This document shows, in pieces, positions 56,681 to 64,000 of a DNA stretch of 64,000 nucleotides (position 1 is its first letter; the number at the start of each line of letters is the position of its first letter). The DNA is from Pseudomonas sp. S30 (lineage in GTDB: Bacteria; Pseudomonadota; Gammaproteobacteria; Pseudomonadales; Pseudomonadaceae). Under the pieces are notes generated by a model, which saw only the letters and a list, made by a program, of their open reading frames with translations, had not been told where the DNA came from and did not search any database. The stretch covers positions 1 to 64,000 of the forward strand of contig NZ_JACVTO010000001.1 in assembly GCF_016518545.1 (NCBI RefSeq), in the 5' to 3' direction. The translations under genes and the position numbers were made by a program.

Positions 56681-56763
56681 CATGATGCCAAGCACCACAT
56701 CGAAGCGCCCGGGCCACGGCGCCGGGTCGCACCCAGCGGCCCCGCCGTGACACGGATCACGCC

Positions 56764-58146
56764 TCAGTCGGCCAGTCGCCAGGTTGTGGTACCCTTGCTG
56801 TCTTCCAGCACCACGCCCATGGCGGTGAGCTGATCGCGAATCCGGTCGGATTCACCCCAGTTCTTGTCCGCACGCGCTTGCAGGCGAGCCTGGATCAAGG
56901 CCTCGACCTGGGCGGCATCGACCTTGCCTTCGGCGCCGGCGCGCAGGAAGTCGTCGGCGTCGAGTTGCAGCACGCCAAGCACGTCACCCAACTCGCGCAG
57001 CCTACCGGCCAGACCCGCGGCGGCCTCGACATCGCTATCGCGCAGGCGGTTGATTTCGCGCACCAGGTCGAACAGCACGGCGCAGGCTTCAGGTGTTCCG
57101 AAGTCATCGTTCATCGCGGCGCCGAAACGCTCGACGAAGGCCTCGCCGCCCTTGGCATCAACCCGCGGCAAGCCGCGCAGGCCATGATAGAAGCGCTCCA
57201 GCGCCCCCTTGGCGTCACGCAGGCTGTCTTCGGAGTAGTTGATGGCGCTGCGGTAGTGGCTGGCCACCAGCAGGTAGCGCACCACTTCCGGGTGATACTT
57301 GCGCAACACGTCGCGAATGGTGAAGAAGTTGTTCAGCGACTTCGACATCTTCTCGCCATTGATGCGAATCATGCCGCAGTGCATCCATGCCGCCGCATAG
57401 GGCTTGCCGGTGGCCGCTTCGCTCTGGGCGATCTCGTTCTCGTGATGCGGGAATTCCAGGTCACTGCCACCGCCGTGAATATCGAAGCTCTCGCCCAGGC
57501 AGCAGGTGGACATCACCGAGCACTCGATGTGCCAGCCCGGACGGCCCGGCCCCCAGGGCGACTCCCAACTCGGTTCGCCAGGCTTGGCGCCTTTCCACAG
57601 CACGAAGTCCAGCGGGTCCTGCTTGGCCTCGCCCACTTCGATACGCGCGCCGATACGCAGGTCCTCGATCTTGCGCCGCGACAGCTTGCCGTAGCCGACG
57701 AACTTGCCGACCCGGTAGTACACGTCGCCATTGCCTGGGGCATAGGCATAGCCTTTGTCGATCAGGGTCTGGATCATCGTGTGCATGCCAGCGATGTGGT
57801 CGGTGGCGCGTGGCTCCTGATCCGGCGGCAGAATGTTCAGACGCCGCTCGTCCTCGTGCATGGCCTCGATCATGCGCGCGGTGAGGGCGTCGAAGGGTTC
57901 GCCGTTCTCGATCGCGCGGTTGATGATCTTGTCGTCGATGTCGGTGATGTTGCGCACGTAGGTGAGCTCATACCCACTCTTGCGCAGCCAGCGGGTGATG
58001 AGGTCGAACGCCACCATGCTGCGACCATGGCCCAGGTGGCAGTAGTCGTACACGGTCATGCCGCAGACGTACATGCGGACCTTGTTGCCGTCCAGCGGCT
58101 TGAACGCTTCCTTGGTCTTGCTCAGGGTGTTGTAGATGCTAAGCAC
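56764..58146 (-). CDS. cysS: Cysteinyl-tRNA synthetase
   Basis: A 460-residue class I synthetase, the typical CysRS length. It has HIGH motif HLGHGRSM, zinc ligands (Cys in [18 protein letters not shown] and the HHENEIAQ His) and KMSKSLNN. It charges tRNA-Cys. The start is GTG at 58146, preceded by GAGGAAAA, giving the conserved [12 protein letters not shown] opening. It follows glnS by 11 bases and is surely co-transcribed. Confidence 0.97.
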   Translation of the reverse strand: MLSIYNTLSKTKEAFKPLDGNKVRMYVCGMTVYDYCHLGHGRSMVAFDLITRWLRKSGYELTYVRNITDIDDKIINRAIENGEPFDALTARMIEAMHEDERRLNILPPDQEPRATDHIAGMHTMIQTLIDKGYAYAPGNGDVYYRVGKFVGYGKLSRRKIEDLRIGARIEVGEAKQDPLDFVLWKGAKPGEPSWESPWGPGRPGWHIECSVMSTCCLGESFDIHGGGSDLEFPHHENEIAQSEAATGKPYAAAWMHCGMIRINGEKMSKSLNNFFTIRDVLRKYHPEVVRYLLVASHYRSAINYSEDSLRDAKGALERFYHGLRGLPRVDAKGGEAFVERFGAAMNDDFGTPEACAVLFDLVREINRLRDSDVEAAAGLAGRLRELGDVLGVLQLDADDFLRAGAEGKVDAAQVEALIQARLQARADKNWGESDRIRDQLTAMGVVLEDSKGTTTWRLAD

Positions 58147-58157
58147 GAAGGTTTTCC

Positions 58158-59858
58158 TCAGCTGCTCCACGAATCGCGCAGGGTCACGGTGCGGTTGAAC
58201 ACCGGGCGCCCTGGCTGGCTGTCTTTCAGGTCGGCGCAGAAGTAGCCTTCGCGCTCGAACTGGAAGCGATCCTCGGGCTGGGCATGGCCCAGCGAAGGTT
58301 CGGCACGACAACCGGTCAGCACCTGCAGCGAGTGGGGGTTGATGTTGTCCAGGAAGCTGCCGCCTTCTTCGGCCTTTTCCGGGTTGGCCGAGCGGAACAG
58401 GCGATCATACAGGCGCACCTCGCACTCGACGCTGGCCTCGGCCGGCACCCAGTGGATCACGCCCTTGACCTTGCGACCTTCGGGATTCTTGCCCAGGGTG
58501 TCCGGATCGTACGAGCAGCGCAGCTCGACGATGTGGCCCTCGGCGTCCTTGATGGCTTCGTCGGCACGGATCACGTAGCAGCCGCGCAGGCGCACCTCGC
58601 CGGCCGGCTCCAGGCGCTTGTAGCCCTTGGGCGGCTCCTCCATGAAATCATCGCGGTCGATGTACAGCTCACGGGCGAACGGCAGCACGCGCACGCCCAT
58701 GTCTTCCTTGGGATGACGGGCCAGCTCCAGTTGCTCGGCCTGGCCTTCCGGGTAGTTGGTGATCACCACCTTCAGCGGGCGCAGCACGCACATCGCACGC
58801 GGCGCGGTGCGATCGAGGTCGTCACGGATGCTGAATTCGAGCATGGACATGTCGACCACGCCGTCGGAGCGGTTGGTGCCGACCATCTCGCAGAAGTTGC
58901 GAATGGAGGCCGGCGTGTAGCCGCGGCGGCGGTATCCGGACAAGGTGGACATACGCGGATCGTCCCAGCCGTCGACGTGCTGCTCGTCCACCAACTGCTT
59001 GAGCTTGCGCTTGGAGGTGATGGTGTAGTTCAGGTTCAGGCGGCTGAACTCGTACTGACGCGGGTGCGCCGGTACGGGCAGGTTGTCGAGGAACCAGTCG
59101 TACAGCGGACGGTGACCTTCGAATTCCAGGGTGCAGATCGAATGGGTGATGCCTTCGATGGCGTCCGACTGACCATGGGTGAAGTCGTAGTTGGGGTAGA
59201 TGCACCAGGCGTCACCGGTCTGGTGGTGATGGGCATGACGGATGCGATAGAGGATCGGGTCGCGCAGGTTCATGTTCGGCGACGCCATGTCGATCCTGGC
59301 GCGCAGCACGCGCTCGCCGTCCTTGAACTCGCCGGCCTTCATGCGGGCGAACAGGTCGAGGTTCTCCTGCACGCTACGCTCGCGGAACGGGCTGTTCCGG
59401 CCCGGCTGGGTAAGGCTGCCACGGTACTCCTTGGCCTGCTCGGGGGTCAGGTCACAGACGTAGGCCTTGCCACTCTCGATCAGGGTGACCGCCCAGGCGT
59501 GCAGCTGCTCGAAATAATCGGAGGCGAAGCGCACCGGCCCGGACCATTGGAAGCCCAGCCACTTGATGTCGCGCTCGATGGCGTCGATGTATTCCTGGTC
59601 TTCCTTGGCCGGGTTGGTGTCGTCGAAACGCAGGTGGCAAGCCCCACCGAATTCCTGGGCCAGGCCGAAGTTGACGCAGATCGACTTGGCGTGGCCGATG
59701 TGCAGGTAACCATTGGGCTCCGGCGGAAAGCGGGTGACGATGCTGCCGTGCTTGCCCGAGTCCAGGTCGGCCTGGACGATCGGTCGCAGGAAGTTCGCCG
59801 GAACGGCGGGGGCGCCTTTGGCAGCGGCGTTGGTCGCGTGGTCGGTGGGCTTGCTCAT
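58158..59858 (-). CDS. glnS: Glutaminyl-tRNA synthetase
   Basis: A 566-residue class I Gln[17 protein letters not shown] (HIGH), [12 protein letters not shown], and the anticodon-binding beta barrels in the C-terminal 230 residues. The ATG at 59858 has AAGGATCC upstream. It charges tRNA-Gln directly, so no amidotransferase route is needed. First gene of glnS-cysS, divergent from ppiB. Confidence 0.97.
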   Translation of the reverse strand: MSKPTDHATNAAAKGAPAVPANFLRPIVQADLDSGKHGSIVTRFPPEPNGYLHIGHAKSICVNFGLAQEFGGACHLRFDDTNPAKEDQEYIDAIERDIKWLGFQWSGPVRFASDYFEQLHAWAVTLIESGKAYVCDLTPEQAKEYRGSLTQPGRNSPFRERSVQENLDLFARMKAGEFKDGERVLRARIDMASPNMNLRDPILYRIRHAHHHQTGDAWCIYPNYDFTHGQSDAIEGITHSICTLEFEGHRPLYDWFLDNLPVPAHPRQYEFSRLNLNYTITSKRKLKQLVDEQHVDGWDDPRMSTLSGYRRRGYTPASIRNFCEMVGTNRSDGVVDMSMLEFSIRDDLDRTAPRAMCVLRPLKVVITNYPEGQAEQLELARHPKEDMGVRVLPFARELYIDRDDFMEEPPKGYKRLEPAGEVRLRGCYVIRADEAIKDAEGHIVELRCSYDPDTLGKNPEGRKVKGVIHWVPAEASVECEVRLYDRLFRSANPEKAEEGGSFLDNINPHSLQVLTGCRAEPSLGHAQPEDRFQFEREGYFCADLKDSQPGRPVFNRTVTLRDSWSS

Positions 59859-60103
59859 AGGATCCTTGAATGCAGATGTCCGGTCCGGGTAGGCCGATTG
59901 AATCAAAACGCCTATCATAGCCGAAGCAGTCAAGTTGCTGACAGCGGGGTATTGACGAACTGGCGCGATTTATTCCAAGACCCTGCCCAGGCTCGACCGA
60001 TCGAACGCGGCGACCGGTGTGTCGTCACAGCTTCGCGCCACGTCTGTTCAAGCATGTAGGTTGCACCCTTAATTTTTCATTGCCTCGAAGAGCGAATTTC
60101 AGC

Positions 60104-60604
60104 ATGGCCAAAGTCAAACTGAGCACCAACCACGGCGACATCGTTCTGCAACTGAACGCCGAAAAAGCGCCCAAAACCACCGAGAACTTCGTTCAGTACG
60201 TCAAGGACGGCCACTACGACGGCACCGTCTTCCACCGCGTGATCAAGGGTTTCATGATCCAGGGCGGCGGCTTCGACGCCGGCATGGACCAGAAGAAGAC
60301 CCGCGCCAGTATCCAGAACGAAGCCGACAACGGCCTGAAGAACACCAAGTACAGCATCGCCATGGCCCGCACCATGGAGCCGCATTCGGCGTCCGCGCAG
60401 TTCTTCATCAATGCCTCGGATAACGACTTCCTCAACCACAGCGGCAAGAACGTCCAGGGTTGGGGCTACGCGGTATTCGGCGAAGTGATCGAAGGCCGTG
60501 AAGTGGTCGATGCCATCGAGAAAGTGGTCACTGGCTCCAAAGCCGGTCACCAGGACGTGCCCAAGGAAGATGTGATCATCCAGAAAGCCGAGATCATTGA
60601 GTGA
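60104..60604 (+). CDS. ppiB: Peptidyl-prolyl cis-trans isomerase B (cytoplasmic cyclophilin)
   Basis: A 166-residue cyclophilin with the active-site [13 protein letters not shown] and [16 protein letters not shown], no signal peptide. It catalyses proline isomerisation during folding. Its stop overlaps the lpxH GTG start (GTGA), so the two are translationally coupled. Confidence 0.96.
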   Translation: MAKVKLSTNHGDIVLQLNAEKAPKTTENFVQYVKDGHYDGTVFHRVIKGFMIQGGGFDAGMDQKKTRASIQNEADNGLKNTKYSIAMARTMEPHSASAQFFINASDNDFLNHSGKNVQGWGYAVFGEVIEGREVVDAIEKVVTGSKAGHQDVPKEDVIIQKAEIIE

Positions 60605-61323
60605 TCCTGCTGATCTCCGATCTGCATCTGCAAGAACAACGCCCGGACATCACCCGGGCGTTTCTCGATCTGCTCGACGGCCGTGCCCGCCAGGCCCGCG
60701 CCCTGTACATCCTCGGCGATTTCTTCGAGACCTGGATCGGCGACGATGCCATGACCCCCTTTCAGCGCTCGATCTGCCAGGCCCTGCGCCGGCTCGCCGA
60801 CGCTGGCACGGCGGTGTACCTGATGCACGGCAACCGCGACTTTCTCATTGGCCAAGGGTTCTGCCGGGCAGCCGGTTGCACCCTGCTGGCCGATCCCAGC
60901 GTGGTCGAGCTCGGTGGCGAGCCTGTGCTGCTGATGCATGGCGACACCTTGTGCACCCGCGACGTGGGCTACATGAAGCTGCGTCGCTACCTGCGCAACC
61001 CGCTGAGTCTCTGGCTGCTGCGTCACCTGCCCTTATCGGTGCGCCAGCGCCTGGCGCGCAAGCTGCGCAGCGAAAGCCAGACGCAGACGCGCATGAAGAA
61101 CACCGAAATCGTCGACGTCACCCCCGAGGAAGTGCCGCGGGTCATGGCCGAGCACGGCGTGCTCACCCTGGTCCACGGCCACACCCACCGCCCCGCCCTG
61201 CACAAGCTGCTGGTCGAGGGGCAGCCGGCACGGCGTATCGTGCTGGGCGATTGGGACCGCCGTGGCTGGGCCTTGCAGGTGGATGACCAGGGAATGCAGC
61301 TGGCGCCCTTCGAGTTCGTCTGA
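60601..61323 (+). CDS. lpxH: UDP-2,3-diacylglucosamine pyrophosphatase
   Basis: A 240-residue calcineurin-like metallophosphoesterase with the LpxH set [37 protein letters not shown] and VHGHTHRP. It makes lipid X in lipid A synthesis. The start is GTG, overlapping the ppiB stop. Confidence 0.96.
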   Translation: MILLISDLHLQEQRPDITRAFLDLLDGRARQARALYILGDFFETWIGDDAMTPFQRSICQALRRLADAGTAVYLMHGNRDFLIGQGFCRAAGCTLLADPSVVELGGEPVLLMHGDTLCTRDVGYMKLRRYLRNPLSLWLLRHLPLSVRQRLARKLRSESQTQTRMKNTEIVDVTPEEVPRVMAEHGVLTLVHGHTHRPALHKLLVEGQPARRIVLGDWDRRGWALQVDDQGMQLAPFEFV

Positions 61324-61324
61324 A

Positions 61325-61346
61325 GCAGGTCGCACACGCGACCTGC
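61325..61346. terminator. Hairpin between convergent lpxH and pvdQ
   Basis: GCAGGTCGC and GCGACCTGC form a perfect nine-base-pair stem around ACAC, one base after the lpxH stop. There is no T-run, so efficiency is uncertain. Confidence 0.45.
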
Positions 61347-61404
61347 GACACCGCAGCGTGTGCGCAGGGGCGGCTCAGCGCCCCATCGCGGGAGTACGCC
61401 GTCC

Positions 61405-63720
61405 CTATTGCGAGCGCCCGGCAACGGCAGCTTCATCCCGCTCGCGTATCTCATAGCGTTGGTAATGCGGGTCAGCCTTGATCTGCGCCTCGGTGAAGGG
61501 AATCGGTGCCAGCTTCCCAGCGGCGAAGGCGTGCGTCTGGTCGAAGGCATGGGCCGAGGCCGACTCGCTGGACTGCGAGAACACCAGCAAGCCCTCGGCC
61601 TGAGGCCCTTGCTCGGTGAAGCTGACCGACTGCAGGTAGCTGGTACCGCTTACCACGTGCCGCCGACCCTTGCCATCGGGTACGCTGACCATCGCGTTGT
61701 ACACGCCCAGCGCCTGCGGACCACCAGGGACCGGTGTTGCGTCGCCCGCCTGCTGCAACTGCCCCCAGCGCTGCACATTGCCCTCCCCGTTCTGCTCGAC
61801 CTGCTGCAGCGACGCCAGTGCCGCCTCGCGCAGTACCTGACGCACCGCAGCCTGCTCGATCGCCAGCCCTCGCGGGGTATGCTGCGCATCGGCCGCATCG
61901 AAACCGACGCGCCACACCTGTGGCTGGTCGGCGAGCGCCTGCATGATGTTGATGAAATGCAGCAGCCCCGGGCCACTGTCGATCCCGGCCTTGCCATCCC
62001 AGCTGCGCAGGCTCGTACACACGCTCTGCACCTCCTGCGGCGCTTGCTTGCACCAGTCGAGCAGCGCGGGCAGCTCGCGGCTGGCCAGGTACACCTCATT
62101 GTCCAGCACCAGGTGCTGCAGGGCAGCTGCGTCGAGCTTGTTGCGACCTTGCAGACGCTCCAGAGCGAAGCGCGTGCGCATACCCAGCGGCTGGTTCTCA
62201 CGACTGATCAAGGGCGAGAAACCGGTCAACGGCTGCGCCGGATTCACCTGCCACGCCGAATCGTTGGAGTTCTGCACGAAGTCCGTACGCTCCAGGCTCG
62301 GTTGCAGGTGCGCCGGGAATATCCCTGGCTGCGCCGCAGCCGGGTCGATCTTCCACTGACAGGCACTGTGCGCGCCATCGAGCACCACCGCCGGCCCCGT
62401 CAGCCGGGGATCACCGCACTGCGCCAGCAACGCCTGATCGACATAAGGCACCACCGACTGATTCAGGTAGAGCGCCCGTCCCTTGGCATCCACCGCCAGG
62501 GTATTGACCCAGGGAATGCCCTGGAGCTTGGCCACCGAAGCTTTCAGCGCCTCGATACCCGTCGCCTGGTTGATGCCGTACCACTGTTCGATCACGCGCG
62601 TATTGTCGAGGTTGGCATCGCGCAGGCTGTAGGCATAGCGGGTGTCCCAGTCGAGCCGGCCAGGCCACTGCACCACGGGTCCGAAGCGGGACACATGCAC
62701 CTGACGCTGCACCCGCTCGAGTCGACCGCCCTCGCCCTTGACCATGACGCTGATCTGCTGTGTCTGCATCGGCAAGGACTGGCCATCGAGCAGATAGCGA
62801 GTGGGGTCCTTGGGGTCGAGTTGCAGCCGATACAGCGTGAAGTGCTTGGAAGTGTCGACCGTGTGGGTCCAGGCCAGATCGCGGTTGAAACCGATATTGA
62901 TCACCGGCAGCCCTGGCAGCGCTGCGCCCATCACATCCAGCTGGCCAGGAATGGTCAGTTGCATCTGATAGAAACGCAGGCCACCGATCCAGGGAAAATG
63001 CGGGTTGGCCAGCAACAATCCGCGTCCGTTCGCCGAACGCTCGGCCCCCACCGCGATGGCATTGCTGCCGCGCTCGGCGGCGAACGCCTGCTGACGGCTC
63101 AGGGCTGCGCTGAAATCAGCCGTCGCCGGCTGGGCGGCCTGAGTCGGCGGCCGCGCGCCTACCAGCGCTTCGGCGAACTGGCCAATGCCACCTTCGGCCA
63201 ACAGGCGGCGGGTCAGCTTGACCAGGTCCAGACTGGTGATCGGCCTGAGCCATTCGCCGCCGGCACACTCTACCGGCAGGCCTTGCGCCCGACGTTCGGC
63301 CAATGCCCGGTTGTAACCGGCCGCATAGCCTTCCAGACGCTGACGAATGGGCGCGGACTGCGCCTGGAGGAATGCGCCGACGGTAGGCGCAGCATTGAGC
63401 CAGGTGAAGAACAGGTCGCTGTCCAGATTGTCGCGCTGCTCGAATGTCTTGCCGTCGGCGCCGAAATATTTCGAGCGCTCGCCGTTGACCGTGAGAATCT
63501 CGTTGGCCAGCAGGCACAGGTTGTCCTGGGCATAGACGTAGCCAATGCCGTAGCCCAGGCCTCGCTCGTCCTTGGCCAGGATATGCGGCACCCCGAAGCT
63601 GGTGCGACGGATCTGCGCCGATGCCTCGGCCGTGGCCTCGCGTGCCTGGGCGATGGAGGCCGTGCTGCACAGCACGAGGGCCAGGCCCAGGCACGACAAG
63701 GGACGCGAAAATCTGATCAC
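61405..63720 (-). CDS. pvdQ: PvdQ-type acylase (pyoverdine maturation / AHL acylase)
   Basis: A 771-residue periplasmic Ntn-hydrolase, close in length to PvdQ. The signal peptide covers about 1-26 (ending ASIAQA). The alpha chain is followed by a spacer and the autocleavage site before Ser about 219 (ERG-SNAIAVGAERS), the N-terminal nucleophile of the beta chain. FVQNSNDSAW and the close match to PvdQ around YYGIGY-like and HFTLYRL segments separate it from QuiP. It removes the myristoyl group from the pyoverdine precursor and can hydrolyse long-chain acyl-homoserine lactones. The GTG at 63720 lies five bases after AGGAG; the GTG two codons earlier overlaps the ribosome-binding site. Confidence 0.93.
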   Translation of the reverse strand: MIRFSRPLSCLGLALVLCSTASIAQAREATAEASAQIRRTSFGVPHILAKDERGLGYGIGYVYAQDNLCLLANEILTVNGERSKYFGADGKTFEQRDNLDSDLFFTWLNAAPTVGAFLQAQSAPIRQRLEGYAAGYNRALAERRAQGLPVECAGGEWLRPITSLDLVKLTRRLLAEGGIGQFAEALVGARPPTQAAQPATADFSAALSRQQAFAAERGSNAIAVGAERSANGRGLLLANPHFPWIGGLRFYQMQLTIPGQLDVMGAALPGLPVINIGFNRDLAWTHTVDTSKHFTLYRLQLDPKDPTRYLLDGQSLPMQTQQISVMVKGEGGRLERVQRQVHVSRFGPVVQWPGRLDWDTRYAYSLRDANLDNTRVIEQWYGINQATGIEALKASVAKLQGIPWVNTLAVDAKGRALYLNQSVVPYVDQALLAQCGDPRLTGPAVVLDGAHSACQWKIDPAAAQPGIFPAHLQPSLERTDFVQNSNDSAWQVNPAQPLTGFSPLISRENQPLGMRTRFALERLQGRNKLDAAALQHLVLDNEVYLASRELPALLDWCKQAPQEVQSVCTSLRSWDGKAGIDSGPGLLHFINIMQALADQPQVWRVGFDAADAQHTPRGLAIEQAAVRQVLREAALASLQQVEQNGEGNVQRWGQLQQAGDATPVPGGPQALGVYNAMVSVPDGKGRRHVVSGTSYLQSVSFTEQGPQAEGLLVFSQSSESASAHAFDQTHAFAAGKLAPIPFTEAQIKADPHYQRYEIRERDEAAVAGRSQ

Positions 63721-63755
63721 GGGCACTCCTGAAAATGGGAAATCATCACGATCAG

Positions 63756-63779
63756 ACGAGTCGGCGGGTGAAAATTTTA
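63756..63779 (-). promoter_or_regulatory. Candidate PvdS-type (iron starvation) promoter of pvdQ
   Basis: The minus strand reads TAAAA, 16 bases, CGT, about 36 bases before the pvdQ start. The iron starvation consensus is TAAAT-N16/17-CGT; pvdQ is PvdS-dependent in P. aeruginosa. The geometry equals that of the candidate before the SyrP-like gene. Confidence 0.48.
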
Positions 63780-63945
63780 CGCACGGCTCAGGGCCCGGGC
63801 GTCTCGTTCAGCAGGCCTCTCGAATGGCCGACCGTACAGAAGGTGACTGATTTTGCCCTGGATGTTGCAGATTTGCGCTGCTCGTTCGTCTAGGTAATCA
63901 GGCACTCACGTTTCGGGACAGCCAGAACGGAAAAGGAGCATTCGC

Positions 63946-64000
63946 ATGCACAACCCGCCACTTCAGCCACGACGCCACGGCACCGGCGAGCGCGTTCCAC
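63946..64000 (+). CDS. Start of an unidentified gene (cut by window edge)
   Basis: ATG preceded by AAAAGGAG at good spacing, then 18 codons (MHNPPLQPRRHGTGERVP) open to the edge. Too short to name. It is divergent from pvdQ with about 225 bases between the starts. Confidence 0.5.
   Translation, partial: MHNPPLQPRRHGTGERVP

Noticed and set aside
61360..63732. 790-codon plus-strand frame opposite pvdQ
   Set aside because: Low-complexity Arg/Gln/Leu composition with no ribosome-binding site; pvdQ on the other strand is unambiguous.

Overview
The window is chromosomal DNA of a fluorescent Pseudomonas, most likely of the P. putida group. The support is a GC of about 65 percent, a pyoverdine NRPS/SyrP-like block, a PvdQ-type acylase, the gene order pobA/pobR/MerR/mvaB and the order pvdQ/lpxH/ppiB/glnS/cysS. 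No rRNA, tRNA, CRISPR array, insertion sequence or prophage was found. It reads as core and soft-core genome with a few accessory genes.

Layout. 1-6.2 kb (minus): two NRPS genes in ATGA overlap, the second cut by the window edge, behind a SyrP-like Fe/2-oxoglutarate oxygenase with a candidate PvdS-type (iron starvation) promoter. 6.2-13.1 kb: nitrilase-family amidohydrolase, AraC regulator and cupin, LtaS-like sulfatase, a VpsR-like regulator lacking the GAFTGA loop, and a conserved-looking 88-residue protein. 13.2-20.2 kb (minus): a cobalamin-riboswitch-controlled operon cobW-cobN-chlI/D. The AAA+ and VWA parts of the last gene are joined only through an apparent programmed -1 frameshift cassette. 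20.2-26.0 kb: LysR, ankyrin protein, pobA/pobR, MerR plus HMG-CoA lyase, NUDIX. 26.2-34.7 kb: OsmC-YcaO fusion, periplasmic solute-binding protein, small lipoprotein, isochorismatase-like hydrolase, GNAT, class II UvrA, LysR. 34.8-43.4 kb: SDR, MscS channel, a subtilase with Glu at the Asp position, the acetoacetate genes atoE-atoA-atoD with a divergent LysR, and an aldo/keto reductase. 43.4-48.2 kb: a compact catabolic-looking cluster (M20 deacylase, DUF1028, flavin monooxygenase, RidA-like, LysR). 48.3-55.0 kb: secreted unknown, ProP-type MFS symporter, and a 1446-residue LRR-NEL protein (E3 ubiquitin ligase effector class). 55.1-64 kb: glyoxalase-fold protein, ilvE, cysS, glnS, ppiB-lpxH, pvdQ.

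How the parts connect. The two ends both serve pyoverdine: synthetases and a tailoring oxygenase at the left, the periplasmic maturation acylase PvdQ at the right. Each is preceded by a similar -35/-10 arrangement (TAAAT-like, 16 bases, CGT). The cobalt chelatase operon is a self-contained unit: a riboswitch senses cobalamin, CobW is a metallochaperone-type GTPase, CobN is the large chelatase subunit, and one frameshifting gene would supply both AAA+ partners. The most unusual observations are the frameshift cassette at 13875-13932, the NEL protein, the GAFTGA-less VpsR-like regulator and an unexplained branched palindrome at 20081-20217.
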